Positions 7,632-15,334 of a stretch of 64,000 bases of DNA are shown here, one piece after another. The DNA comes from Deltaproteobacteria bacterium (GTDB taxonomy: Bacteria > Desulfobacterota > Binatia > Binatales > Binataceae), in contig JAKBMB010000011.1 in the NCBI GenBank assembly GCA_021831785.1, forward strand, positions 62,001 through 126,000. Reading direction: 5' to 3'. The first letter of the stretch is position 1. Every line of letters starts with the position of its first letter. The position numbers and the translations under genes were made by a program. Under the pieces are notes generated by a model that worked only from the letters and a program-made list of their open reading frames with translations, did not search any database and was not told the DNA's origin.

Positions 7632-8879
7632 CTACGGGAACAGCGTTGCGAGCTGCTGAGGTATCGAGTCCGCCTGCTTGAGCACGGAGATTCCCGCCTG
7701 CTGCAGCACCATCTCCTTGGTAAACGTCGCAAACGTTTGGGCCACGTTAGCGTCTTGAATGTTCGACAGGGCTGAAGTCAGGTTTTGCTGTTCCGACGAC
7801 AAGTTCGCCGACACGGTGGAAAGGTCTTGCTCGTACGCCCCGACGTTTCCTCGATAACCCGCCAAGGTGGCAAGAGCATTGGTCGTCGCCGTGATCATAG
7901 ACTGCGCATTTGTTTGCGTCGAAATGTCAGCCAGGGAGCCGCTGCCATAGAACGAGAGCGTAATCGTCTGACCTACGGTGTATCCGTTGGTGCTGCTGAA
8001 ACCGAAGTCCAGCCCAGAGCTGTCGAGGTTGTTTACATACATGCCCGGGGTCTTGCCTACCGTGATATAGGTTCCGGTGCCGCCGTTCGAATCGGCAAGA
8101 GCGAAGGTTACATCATTACCGCCGCCGCTATCAGCAGCGACTTTCGTCACCGTGAGCGTTATATAAGCCGGGCTTGCGACCGCGAGCTTGTCGCCCGGGG
8201 TCGTCGGGGCAGTGGTCGCAACGGTGTTGGCCGTGCCGGTGTCAGCCGCATTACCCGTACCTGAAGCGAGCAGGCCCAGACTGCCGGTAGGATCGGCGAT
8301 GGCCAGGTTCTGGCTCGATCCACTGGTGTAGATTTCGGTGCCGGAAGGTACCGAGGAGGGGCCGGAGGAATTCAATAGGCCCGCGGCCGAAACGTTGGGC
8401 ATGCCGATTTGAAGCTGACTCAGCGAATTATTGTTAGGCCCCACTTGAAAGGTGGTGTTTGCACCCTGGAGCAGGCCGATGCCGTTGAACTGGCTGCTCT
8501 GCGCAATATTGTTTATTTCGTTGAAGAGCTGAGTAAATTGCGAGTTTAGGGCCGACCGCTGGGTGTTGTTGATGGTGCCGTCGGCCGCCTCCGAGGCCAA
8601 CTGCTGCATCGTCGTCAACACGTTGCCGATATTTTGCAGCGCGCCGTCGGCGGTCTGCAGCATCCCTTGGGCGTTGCTGGCGTTGGTCGAAGCTTGGCCC
8701 AACGAGCCCAAAAGACCGCTCATCTCCAACGCGACCGCGAGGCCTGCTGGGTCGATGGCGGCATTCACTATTCGTTCGCCTGTGGAGAGCTGTTGGATGG
8801 TCGTGTTGAGATTGTTTTGGTTCGCGCCGAGTGCGTCTGACGCGATCAACGCGGCTTCGTTTGTGACCAGACTTAGCAT
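7632..8879 (-). CDS. fliC: Flagellin (filament subunit)
   Basis: 415 residues with both conserved flagellin ends. N-terminal D0/D1: IASDALGANQNNLNTTIQQL then STGERI, DPAGLAVALEM, and LQTADGALQNIGNVLTTMQQLA...SQFNGIGLL. C-terminal D1/D0: YRGNVGAYEQDLSTVSANLSS, DANVAQTFATFTKEMVLQQAG then ISVLKQADSIPQQLATLF. The central ~200 residues are a threonine/alanine/glycine-rich variable region exposed on the filament and rich in candidate O-glycosylation sites, in keeping with the nearby OGT-like gene. A strong AAGGAGG site lies seven bases before the ATG. It is the only flagellin in the window. Confidence 0.93.
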   Translation of the reverse strand: MLSLVTNEAALIASDALGANQNNLNTTIQQLSTGERIVNAAIDPAGLAVALEMSGLLGSLGQASTNASNAQGMLQTADGALQNIGNVLTTMQQLASEAADGTINNTQRSALNSQFTQLFNEINNIAQSSQFNGIGLLQGANTTFQVGPNNNSLSQLQIGMPNVSAAGLLNSSGPSSVPSGTEIYTSGSSQNLAIADPTGSLGLLASGTGNAADTGTANTVATTAPTTPGDKLAVASPAYITLTVTKVAADSGGGNDVTFALADSNGGTGTYITVGKTPGMYVNNLDSSGLDFGFSSTNGYTVGQTITLSFYGSGSLADISTQTNAQSMITATTNALATLAGYRGNVGAYEQDLSTVSANLSSEQQNLTSALSNIQDANVAQTFATFTKEMVLQQAGISVLKQADSIPQQLATLFP

Positions 8880-8902
8880 TTAATTCCTCCTTGCGCCCAT
8901 AT

Positions 8903-8945
8903 CGGCGACGGCATGTGGTTTCATCAATAAGCTCGTCCGTCGCCG
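8903..8945 (-). promoter_or_regulatory. Hairpin in the flagellin 5' untranslated region
   Basis: CGGCGACGG (8903-8911) is the exact reverse complement of 8937-8945, with 25 bases between. In the flagellin mRNA it would form a 9-base-pair stem ending about 12 bases before the AAGGAGG ribosome-binding site. It could stabilise the message or modulate initiation. The sequence shows the pairing; the function is a guess. Confidence 0.45.
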
Positions 8946-8965
8946 GGTTTTTTCTCGGCTGCTTG

Positions 8966-8994
8966 TTGACGCAAAATCTTCCGATTGATAGAGT
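8966..8994 (+). promoter_or_regulatory. Putative sigma-70-type promoter of the flagellar superoperon
   Basis: TTGACG (8966-8971, five of six consensus bases), a 17-base spacer and TAGAGT (8989-8994, four of six). It would start transcription near 9001, about 50 bases upstream of the fliM1 ATG at 9051, which has a GGGAGGG ribosome-binding site. It lies in the divergent region between flagellin and the plus-strand flagellar genes. Confidence 0.5.
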
Positions 8995-9050
8995 CTCATT
9001 CAATTAGCATGGGCGGGTAGCCACACGCTCGGCTGATTAAGGGAGGGCAA

Positions 9051-9923
9051 ATGGGGGCACTCAGCGACTACGGTCTGGTCGCTTTATCGGAAACTTACAC
9101 GCTAAGCCGCCAGGAGTTGATGCTTCTGCGCGGACTCGGCAGCAAAGTTTTTGAAACGATAGGATCTAGCTTCCCACGGCTTGGTGTATCGGTAGGAATT
9201 AAGCTCCCGTCACTGAAGATCGCGACACTTGGAGAGGTCTTAGCCGCGTTGCCGTCGGGGATCGTGCTGACTGTGCGCTTCGGCGAGCGAGCCGGTGGGA
9301 TACTAGCGATGAGTGCTTCGTTGAAGGCGGCCACGATGCAGATGGTATTTGCCGGGAATCGGCAATCGAATGGCAGCGAGGGATTGACCGATTTGGAGCT
9401 GGCGGCTGTCGGCAAAATGTTGGGAAAAGCGATAGCGGACGGCTTCTCCGCCGGCTTCGCTAAGCTGTTCGGAGTGGAAGCATCTTCCACAGGCGCATTT
9501 AGCATGGAGACGATGGCTAGGGAGGCGCTCTTGGCTGAGGACAAAGTGATCAGTTTCAGCTCTTCGGTCGACGGTAGCGGTAGTGCAATGATGACCGCAA
9601 TCGAGCTTTCACCCGTAATGGCGCTACGTGGCCGGCTAAAAGAGGCAACTAAATTAGGGCCGCTCGAGCCGGAAAACTCCGTCGTGACAGCGAAGCGCGT
9701 CGGAGACGTCAGAGTCGAGCTCTCCGCGGTATTAGGGTCGTTTGTAACAAATTTCGCGGGCCTTCGCGGCGTCAAGCCCGGATGCTATATACCGCTCGGC
9801 AAGCTGCGAGGTTCTGCCGCGACCGTGGATATTTACGCGGGCGGGCGGTGTCTGGGCGCAGCAGTAGTGGTCGAAGACCGCGGGTGGCGGCGAATTTTTA
9901 TCCAACACCAGACGGAAGGTTAG
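9051..9923 (+). CDS. FliM-like flagellar switch protein (first copy) with SpoA domain
   Basis: 290 residues. The last ~85 residues (VGDVRVELSAVLGSFVTNFA then GLRGVKPGCYIPLG, and a GRCLGAAVVVEDRGWRRIFI end) form a SpoA/FliN_C beta domain. The middle segment GLTDLELAAVGKMLGKAIADGF resembles the FliM TEIELxxxxxxxxxxxE helix. The N-terminal CheY-binding peptide of classical FliM (LSQDEIDALL) is not present, and conservation is weak, so this is a divergent FliM. FliM sits in the cytoplasmic C-ring between FliG and FliN. It starts the superoperon and is followed six bases later by fliN1. A second FliM-like gene lies at 12036. Confidence 0.7.
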   Translation: MGALSDYGLVALSETYTLSRQELMLLRGLGSKVFETIGSSFPRLGVSVGIKLPSLKIATLGEVLAALPSGIVLTVRFGERAGGILAMSASLKAATMQMVFAGNRQSNGSEGLTDLELAAVGKMLGKAIADGFSAGFAKLFGVEASSTGAFSMETMAREALLAEDKVISFSSSVDGSGSAMMTAIELSPVMALRGRLKEATKLGPLEPENSVVTAKRVGDVRVELSAVLGSFVTNFAGLRGVKPGCYIPLGKLRGSAATVDIYAGGRCLGAAVVVEDRGWRRIFIQHQTEG

Positions 9924-9928
9924 GGCCA

Positions 9929-10324
9929 ATGGCTGAGCGTGAAAGCGAGCAAGCTAAGAAGAAGGCGGACGCCAATGGAAGCTCGGCGGTTGAGGAGCCG
10001 CAAGCTAGCCTAGAGGTGGCATCCGCGAGCGGCGGTCTCAATGCTGCTCTTAACGAAACGCTCAACGAAATCTCGCTGACTGTGGTAGTTGAGGTTGGCA
10101 GGACCGTGATGGCGGTGAAAGATATCTGCCGACAGTTCCGGGCGGGCAATGTTCTGCGATTGGACAAGCGAAAGGGGGAACCACTGGAAGTTCATGTCAA
10201 CGGCCTGCTTTTTGCGCGGGCTGAGGTAGTATTTGAGGGCGACCAAATCGGAGCCCGTATCATCGAAATAGTGGATGTTGACGGGGCGTCGCGGGCCAGC
10301 GGTCTGAACCACTTTGTGAGGTGA
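9929..10324 (+). CDS. fliN: Flagellar switch protein FliN (first copy)
   Basis: 131 residues from the ATG at 9929, six bases after the fliM1 stop; an earlier in-frame start would lie inside fliM1. The first ~45 residues are polar and alanine/serine-rich, as in many FliN proteins. The rest is a single SpoA domain: NEISLTVVVEVGRTVMAVKDI, then RQFRAGNVLRLDKRKGEPLEVHVNGLLFARAEVVF and IGARIIEIV. FliN forms the base of the C-ring and contacts FliH during export. The gene ends by overlapping the motA start (GTGA). This is the more canonical of the two FliN-like proteins here. Confidence 0.85.
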   Translation: MAERESEQAKKKADANGSSAVEEPQASLEVASASGGLNAALNETLNEISLTVVVEVGRTVMAVKDICRQFRAGNVLRLDKRKGEPLEVHVNGLLFARAEVVFEGDQIGARIIEIVDVDGASRASGLNHFVR

Positions 10325-11214
10325 GCAACATGAGCGAGCCGATTCCCAAACAAGAAAGTGAGAACGTGGAGCTGGTAAGCGAAGGAGGTGGCGGCTCACT
10401 GGATGTCGCAAGCATTTTAGGGATTATTTTTGGTCCCACCTGTGTGCTCGTCGGTCAATGGCTCGAAGGGGGTGATGTTAGGAGCATTTTCCAGTGGAGC
10501 GCCGGGCTAATCGTGATTGGCGCAACCATTGCCGCGTGCATGGTCTCTTTCTCGCCATTTTGTCTCAAGGCGGCAATCTTTGACCTAAAAAAAGTCATCA
10601 CGGATAATCTGCCTCATCCGTTTGACCTAATCGATCGCTTGGCAACTTACGCGCATGTCAACAAGAAAGAAGGTGGCGTTGCGCTTCAACAATTCACTCG
10701 TCACGAAACTTACCCTACGCTCATCACGGGCGTTAAACTCATTGCCAACAACGCAGAAAGGGAAAAAATTGAATCGCTTTTCGATCGACTGCTGCATGAA
10801 CGTCATCAACGCAACGCGGCCGGAGCGGAGGTTTTCCAGGCCGCGGGAGGCTACCTGCCGACTTTCGGCATCTTAGGCGCGGTTCTGGGCCTTATTCATA
10901 CTATGCATAGCCTCGCTGATCCCTCTCACGTGGGAGAAGGCGTTGCCACCGCATTTGTGGCCACCGTTTACGGCGTTGGCCTAGCGAACCTAGTGGCGAT
11001 ACCCCTAGCGCGCAAGATCAGGACGCGAGCGAAAGCGGAGAGGCTGCTCGATGCGATTGTGGTCGCGGGGATCCTGGCGATGAAAGATGGTATGTCGGCG
11101 ACCGCGCTGCGCAATTATCTCAAAGAAGGTGCTACAACCCACCCTACGAGCGGCCGCGAGAGCGGCCGACCTAGAGAACAGCAAGAACCTGATGATCGCG
11201 TCAACGCAGCGTGA
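10321..11214 (+). CDS. motA: Flagellar motor stator protein MotA
   Basis: 297 residues from GTG 10321 (an ATG at 10330 is the alternative). Hydrophobic segments fall at about 28-48, 57-77, 178-200 and 207-228, the four-helix MotA layout. The sequence AAGGYLPTFGILGAVLGLIHTM and GVATAFVATVYGVGLANLVAIPLARKI are the conserved third and fourth helices, and the cytoplasmic loop lies between helices two and three. MotA with MotB forms the ion-driven stator. The C-terminal ~40 residues are polar and extend past the family core. Coupled to fliN1 upstream, with motB following after 18 bases. Confidence 0.9.
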   Translation: MSNMSEPIPKQESENVELVSEGGGGSLDVASILGIIFGPTCVLVGQWLEGGDVRSIFQWSAGLIVIGATIAACMVSFSPFCLKAAIFDLKKVITDNLPHPFDLIDRLATYAHVNKKEGGVALQQFTRHETYPTLITGVKLIANNAEREKIESLFDRLLHERHQRNAAGAEVFQAAGGYLPTFGILGAVLGLIHTMHSLADPSHVGEGVATAFVATVYGVGLANLVAIPLARKIRTRAKAERLLDAIVVAGILAMKDGMSATALRNYLKEGATTHPTSGRESGRPREQQEPDDRVNAA

Positions 11215-11232
11215 GACGCGTCCGAAGGAAAC

Positions 11233-12039
11233 GTGGGCTTATTCGATGACTTGGAGGGGGGTGAAGAGGAGCACGACTCGGATGAGCGCTGGATTGTCTC
11301 TTATGCCGACCTTATCACCACCCTCTTCGCCCTGTTTGTTTTACTGTTCGCTCTTTCCCTGGAGGATGCGCGGCTCAGGGCAGGGATCGAGTCAGTTGCT
11401 CGTATGGTAGGCGCAAGGCCTTTGAGCGGCGGGTTGAGGCCAGGCGTGGCGCAAGGGGTCGCCGGCGCGGCTCCGTCGCACGCGACTGCTGCCCAGCCCC
11501 CAGCCGGAGCAGCGGACGCGGTTGCGCTGTCGAGACCGGATTCCGCGGCTGGGCGGACCTTCACGCGCTCGGATTTCCTTCAACTCAAGGAGATTAAAGA
11601 AAGCCTCGAGCGCGACCTCAGTACCTTTGCCGACTCCGGGGTATCGCTCAAACTTACGCCGGAGGGACTGGTCATTTCGTTGGCCGCAGCACGTTTTTTC
11701 AAAAGCGGCCAAGCCGAGATCGAGCCAGCTCAGGAGCCGGTCTTAAAGGCGGTTACCTTGAATATCGGGAACTTAAAAAATCGAATGAGAATTGAGGGGT
11801 TTACTGATTCGATTCCCATCCACAACTCTCGCTTCACGGACAATTGGGACCTTTCGGCGGAGAGGGCCGGCAACGTGCTGCGCTATTTACTCGAGCGTTC
11901 CAGCCTTGACGCAAATCGGCTTTCTCTGGCCGGTTACGGACCTTACCGGCCGATCTCAGGCAACGACACTGAAGAAGGGCGGGCGCTTAACCGGCGAGTA
12001 GACATCGTCATCCGGCCCAACGCCAGCCCCGAGCAATGA
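11233..12039 (+). CDS. motB: Flagellar motor stator protein MotB (OmpA-like C-terminus)
   Basis: 268 residues from GTG 11233. The N-terminal segment DERWIVSYADLITTLFALFVLLFAL holds the single transmembrane helix with the conserved ion-binding aspartate (SYADLITTLFA). A ~75-residue linker rich in alanine and proline follows. The C-terminus is an OmpA/Pal peptidoglycan-binding domain: IEGFTDSIPIHNSRFTDNWD then LSAERAGNVLRYLLE and GYGPYRPISGNDTEEGRALN then RRVDIVI. Together these define MotB, which anchors the stator to the cell wall. It overlaps fliM2 by four bases (ATGA). Confidence 0.92.
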   Translation: MGLFDDLEGGEEEHDSDERWIVSYADLITTLFALFVLLFALSLEDARLRAGIESVARMVGARPLSGGLRPGVAQGVAGAAPSHATAAQPPAGAADAVALSRPDSAAGRTFTRSDFLQLKEIKESLERDLSTFADSGVSLKLTPEGLVISLAAARFFKSGQAEIEPAQEPVLKAVTLNIGNLKNRMRIEGFTDSIPIHNSRFTDNWDLSAERAGNVLRYLLERSSLDANRLSLAGYGPYRPISGNDTEEGRALNRRVDIVIRPNASPEQ

Positions 12040-12920
12040 GCGAACGGCAAACAGCACCAGGTTCAGAGGGTAGCGAGCTTGAGCTTTGGCGGACGACGGC
12101 CAACGCAGAGGGGATGAGATTTGTTGCCTCGCTGCACGAGAGCGTGGCGGGCGCTCTAACTGAATCTTTGGCGCATGCGGTCAAGCTCCGATTTTCGGGC
12201 TTCGCTGTGGAAGGGCCGCTCAAGTTTTTCCAGCGCTTTCCTGAAAACACCTACGTCGTACTGTTTTGCGGCGAAGCGCTACCGCACGCCGGCGCAGTCT
12301 TATTTTCGCCGGAACTTGGTCACCGGATCATCGCCAAATGGTTTAACCTACAAAAGACATCGGAGAAAAAAGCATTCACGGCGCTTGAAGAAAGCTCCTT
12401 TTGGCGGGTGGCGGAGCGGTTGACTCAAGTATTTTTGTCGGTTTATGCGAAGGCCGGTTTGAACCAGCCGACGGTTGTCAGTCGCGGAAGACTGCGCGAC
12501 ATGACGGACGCCCTCGTCAACTTACGCGAGATCGTGGCGTTCAAGTACGCTTTGGAGATGCCGGCTGCGGAGCGAATGGGCCTGCCAATCTGTGCGGTGC
12601 TTGATACCGAGATGGCCTCGCGGCTGGTTGGACCGGAAAAAGATGATTCGCCTCCGGAGGACATATCGGTTGCTGCGCATGCGGCGCGCCACCTGCCGAT
12701 CGAAACCAGTGTGGTGCTTGGCTCATTTAGAATCTCGCTGGCCGAGTTGGCGGCAATAAAAGCGAACGACACCATACTTTTGCCCGACCCGAACGAGGCT
12801 TGGCTTGGAGCCGGCAACAGCATTAAGTTGCTCCCACTAAAAGTCGAGCTTGCGGGCGAGCAAGCGAAATTTTACGTTCTCGGCGGCGATGAAATTATAG
12901 ATGAGGAGGGGGAAGCGTAG
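12036..12920 (+). CDS. FliM-like flagellar switch protein (second copy) with SpoA domain
   Basis: 294 residues. It resembles FliM in its middle domain (GPLKFFQRFPENTYVVLFCG, then PHAGAVLFSPELGHRIIAKWF) and ends with a SpoA domain (ARHLPIETSVVLGSFRISLAELAAIKANDTILLP). It differs strongly from the first FliM-like protein and also lacks a recognisable CheY-binding N-terminus. Two FliM-type proteins flanking motAB suggest either a composite C-ring with two kinds of subunit or one protein acting in a FliY- or YscQ-like way. It overlaps motB upstream and the second FliN-like gene downstream by 20 bases. Confidence 0.65.
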   Translation: MSERQTAPGSEGSELELWRTTANAEGMRFVASLHESVAGALTESLAHAVKLRFSGFAVEGPLKFFQRFPENTYVVLFCGEALPHAGAVLFSPELGHRIIAKWFNLQKTSEKKAFTALEESSFWRVAERLTQVFLSVYAKAGLNQPTVVSRGRLRDMTDALVNLREIVAFKYALEMPAAERMGLPICAVLDTEMASRLVGPEKDDSPPEDISVAAHAARHLPIETSVVLGSFRISLAELAAIKANDTILLPDPNEAWLGAGNSIKLLPLKVELAGEQAKFYVLGGDEIIDEEGEA

Positions 12921-13203
12921 AACGGTGGACGTTCTCGCGAGGATTCGCACAGCTTGCGTCGAGGTCAACGTGGTTCTATGCCGCATGCGGTTTACGTTGG
13001 GCGAAGTTGCGACCCTCGGTTCCGGCGACGTGCTCGAAGCTGAACTAGGAGATCCGCCTGTAAACGTGGAGCTTGACGTAAACGGTAAAACGGCGGCCAA
13101 GGGCCGCTTGCTGATTCGCGACGGACTGCGATGCGTCGAAATTACGGAGGTCGGCAAGCGGCCGTTGCGAAAATTCGCGCCGCTTAAGTGGACCCGGCGA
13201 TAG
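12901..13203 (+). CDS. FliN-like small SpoA-domain protein (second copy)
   Basis: 100 residues from the ATG at 12901; a GTG at 12925 would give about 92. It is a single SpoA domain: RTACVEVNVVLCRMRFTLGEVATLGSGDVLEAEL, then VNVELDVNGKTAAKGRLLIRDGLRCVEITEV. Length and domain match a minimal FliN. It starts inside fliM2 and ends 23 bases before fliG, so it belongs to the switch cluster. The two FliN-like proteins in this operon are clearly different in sequence, so this is not a recent duplication. Confidence 0.7.
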   Translation: MRRGKRRTVDVLARIRTACVEVNVVLCRMRFTLGEVATLGSGDVLEAELGDPPVNVELDVNGKTAAKGRLLIRDGLRCVEITEVGKRPLRKFAPLKWTRR

Positions 13204-13226
13204 GTCTGACCCGGTGATAGGTCCTG

Positions 13227-14195
13227 ATGACTCTGGGCGGAATGGAAAAAGCCGCGTTACTTATTTTGGGACTCGAACGTGACGCCGTAGCGAGGGTCCT
13301 CAAACACCTTTCAGCGGAGGAGGTTCGGCGGCTATTGCACTACGTTGAGCAGCAATACTCAGGGCTCAAACCCGACGAAGATGCTACGCGAGCGACGTTT
13401 CTGCAATTTCTGAGTAGTTCCGGACCCGGACCGGGCACCCAAATTCGCGAAGCGTTAGCGATGGCATACGGAGCGGAGGGAGTCGATCGGATCTTACGGC
13501 GCGACCGTTGGCAAGCGATGGCCGAGAAAAGCTCGCCGGAGGCTCTATCGGACTTTTTGAAAGGTGAGCAGCCCGAACTAATCGCCGCCATTCTCTTTCA
13601 CCTTCCTCCTCGATTTGCGGCTGAGACTCTTTCTCGCCTGCCCGAAGAACTGAAGGTTGAGACCGTAGAGCGCATGTCCCGCGGGGTCAACATCTCGGCG
13701 GCCGGAGCGGACGCGGTGCTCGAAGCGCTCGAATTTGCGCTTTCGAGCCAATCCGGCGCGGGCGAGGATGGCCGCGACCGCGCGGTCGAGTTCACTGCGC
13801 AAGTGCTCAATCAGATGGACTCAGAACTTGCTTCCCGTGTCGTCGAAAGAATTCGCGCCCAAGACGCAGAGCGTGCGCGGGCGATTGAGCAGGAGATGTT
13901 CCATTTTGAAGATCTTCTCGGCCTCGACAAACGCGCGCTCCAGACGGTCTTGTCCGAGGTCAAGCCCGAACGCATGGCGATGGCCCTCAAGGGGATCGAT
14001 CGCGAACGCCAGCAGACGGTGTTGGCCGGCTTTACCGAGGAAAATCGAGAGGTCATCCGTGAAGAAATGGAGACCCTCGGCAGGGTTCCGATGCGTGATG
14101 TCCAGGCTGCGCGGCGCGAGATCAACGCTATCGCCTTGAGGCTGGAGCACGAGGGTAAAATCCGTGTCAGAACGGGCGAGGTAATGGTCGAGTAA
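13227..14195 (+). CDS. fliG: Flagellar motor switch protein FliG
   Basis: 322 residues, close to the usual 330. N-terminal: MEKAALLILGLERDAVARVLKHL (FliF-binding domain). Middle: FLKGEQPELIAAILFHLPPRFAAETLSRLPEE, where the usual EHPQ motif reads EQPE. C-terminal: FEDLLGLDKRALQTVLSEV, which carries the charged torque residues that interact with MotA, and RVPMRDVQAARREINAIALRLEHEGKI at the end. FliG couples stator to rotor and also anchors FliM. It is the only FliG here although FliM and FliN are duplicated. The stop overlaps the next start (TAATG). Confidence 0.92.
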   Translation: MTLGGMEKAALLILGLERDAVARVLKHLSAEEVRRLLHYVEQQYSGLKPDEDATRATFLQFLSSSGPGPGTQIREALAMAYGAEGVDRILRRDRWQAMAEKSSPEALSDFLKGEQPELIAAILFHLPPRFAAETLSRLPEELKVETVERMSRGVNISAAGADAVLEALEFALSSQSGAGEDGRDRAVEFTAQVLNQMDSELASRVVERIRAQDAERARAIEQEMFHFEDLLGLDKRALQTVLSEVKPERMAMALKGIDRERQQTVLAGFTEENREVIREEMETLGRVPMRDVQAARREINAIALRLEHEGKIRVRTGEVMVE

Positions 14196-14845
14196 TGTTT
14201 GACGCGAGAAAATTGTTAGTGGCGCTTGCGGTTTGCGGTTTTGCCGCGCAAGCAGGGGTCTTCGTCGCGCCTTCACTCGCGGCACCGGCCGGTTCAGCGC
14301 CGAGCCGCTCGAGTCCCGTTCTATCGACTTCAACTCGTCTGGCTGGGGAGCAGTTGGTTTTGCCTTCGGCGACGTTAACAGAGGGCTTGCCGACGGCCAA
14401 CCCTTATGTCGAAGCAGCGCGAAAAACGGGTGTCCCTCTCGACCTACTGGTCGCTGTAGCCGGGGCGGAGAGCGGATGGCATCCGTGGGCTTTGAACATC
14501 CGCGGGCAAGCCTATTACTGTAATTCGCGTGAAGAAGCAATGATGTTGCTGGCTGGCGCTCGCGACGCGGATGTCGGTTTGATGCAAATAAACTTCTCGT
14601 TCTGGGGCTCCCGTCTCGGCTATTCCAAGGAGCAGTTGCTGGATCCTGGGACAAATCTCATTATTGGCGGGCGGATCTTAAAGATGGCTATGGACCGACG
14701 CGGTGACTTCTGGGGACGCACCGGATCGTACCATTCGCTCAACCCTGATGAGAAAATAAAGTGGACTAAAACAGTCTATGCTTATTATTGGAAGTATTTG
14801 AACGGTATTCCAACTAACCGGGATGCACACAGTAAAATTCCATGA
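14195..14845 (+). CDS. Secreted lytic transglycosylase (SLT domain), flagellum-associated
   Basis: 216 residues with a signal peptide (MFDARKLLVALAVCGFAAQA; cleavage likely after LAA near residue 30). The catalytic domain begins about residue 70: VPLDLLVAVAGAESGWHPWAL carries the catalytic glutamate in the ES motif, and VGLMQINFSFWGSRL is the GLMQIN signature of SLT transglycosylases. Such enzymes cleave peptidoglycan glycan strands in the periplasm. The FlgJ encoded at 34080 has only the rod-chaperone domain, so this separate enzyme probably opens the wall for the rod. It overlaps fliG by one base and precedes flgB. Confidence 0.85.
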   Translation: MFDARKLLVALAVCGFAAQAGVFVAPSLAAPAGSAPSRSSPVLSTSTRLAGEQLVLPSATLTEGLPTANPYVEAARKTGVPLDLLVAVAGAESGWHPWALNIRGQAYYCNSREEAMMLLAGARDADVGLMQINFSFWGSRLGYSKEQLLDPGTNLIIGGRILKMAMDRRGDFWGRTGSYHSLNPDEKIKWTKTVYAYYWKYLNGIPTNRDAHSKIP

Positions 14846-14865
14846 ATAAACATGCGTCTATGACC

Positions 14866-14884
14866 TTGCGCAGCAGGTGCGCAA
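14866..14884. repeat. Inverted repeat TTGCGC-N7-GCGCAA between the transglycosylase and flgB
   Basis: A perfect six-base inverted repeat with a seven-base spacer in the 76-base gap before flgB. Its left arm could double as a weak -35 (TTGCGC) with TATTCT 17 bases after it, so it may be an operator over an internal promoter. The repeat is seen; the role is a guess. Confidence 0.3.
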
Positions 14885-14921
14885 ACTGTATTCTCACTCC
14901 TGGGGAAGAGGGGGAAGCTGC

Positions 14922-15266
14922 GTGAATACTGCGGGCTTTATCATGGCGTCCGCGTTGCGCGTGCGTTCACTGCGCGAATCGGCTCTGGCCGAAAATCTGG
15001 CTAATAGCGATGTTCCAGGTTATTTGCCCCGGGATATCGATTTCCGGCGCGCGCTCGACCTGACTATTAGGGATCTTCCCGATGCATCGCAGGAAAATCA
15101 AATTGCCGGCCAAGGACGGGTTGTCCTTGAGAACCTTAGGGCGGACTCCTCAGGTGTGGACGTCTCTAGTGAGCTAGGGGAAGTGTTCCAGAACTCGCTT
15201 GCCTACGTAGCAACAATGAAGCTTTTTGGCGATATGATGACCCGACTAAAGACTGCGTTTAGCTGA
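14922..15266 (+). CDS. flgB: Flagellar proximal rod protein FlgB
   Basis: 114 residues from GTG 14922, preceded by a GAGGGGG-type ribosome-binding site; a longer frame from 14877 adds 15 unconserved residues. The segment ALRVRSLRESALAENLANSDVPGYLPRDIDFRRAL is the flagellar rod signature (ENLANxDxPGY) near the N-terminus, and the C-terminus (SLAYVATMKLFGDMMTRLKTAF) forms the matching helix. FlgB is an early rod subunit in the periplasm. It opens the flgBC-fliE basal-body block. Confidence 0.9.
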   Translation: MNTAGFIMASALRVRSLRESALAENLANSDVPGYLPRDIDFRRALDLTIRDLPDASQENQIAGQGRVVLENLRADSSGVDVSSELGEVFQNSLAYVATMKLFGDMMTRLKTAFS

Positions 15267-15334
15267 GCTTGTCAACGACGATAGCCGGCCGCTCTGCTAG
15301 GTGAGGGTAGCGCGACCGGAGGGGAAGGGCGGAC

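Noticed and set aside
8880-9050. FliA-type (sigma-28) promoter for flagellin, from GCCGAGAA on the minus strand
   Set aside because: The -10-like sequence lacks a TAAA element at the required spacing, and a second one (GCCGATAT) lies too close to the ribosome-binding site.
8960-9050. Sigma-54 promoter (GG-N10-GC) before flagellin
   Set aside because: The only TGGC...GC candidate has 12 instead of 10 bases between the invariant pairs.
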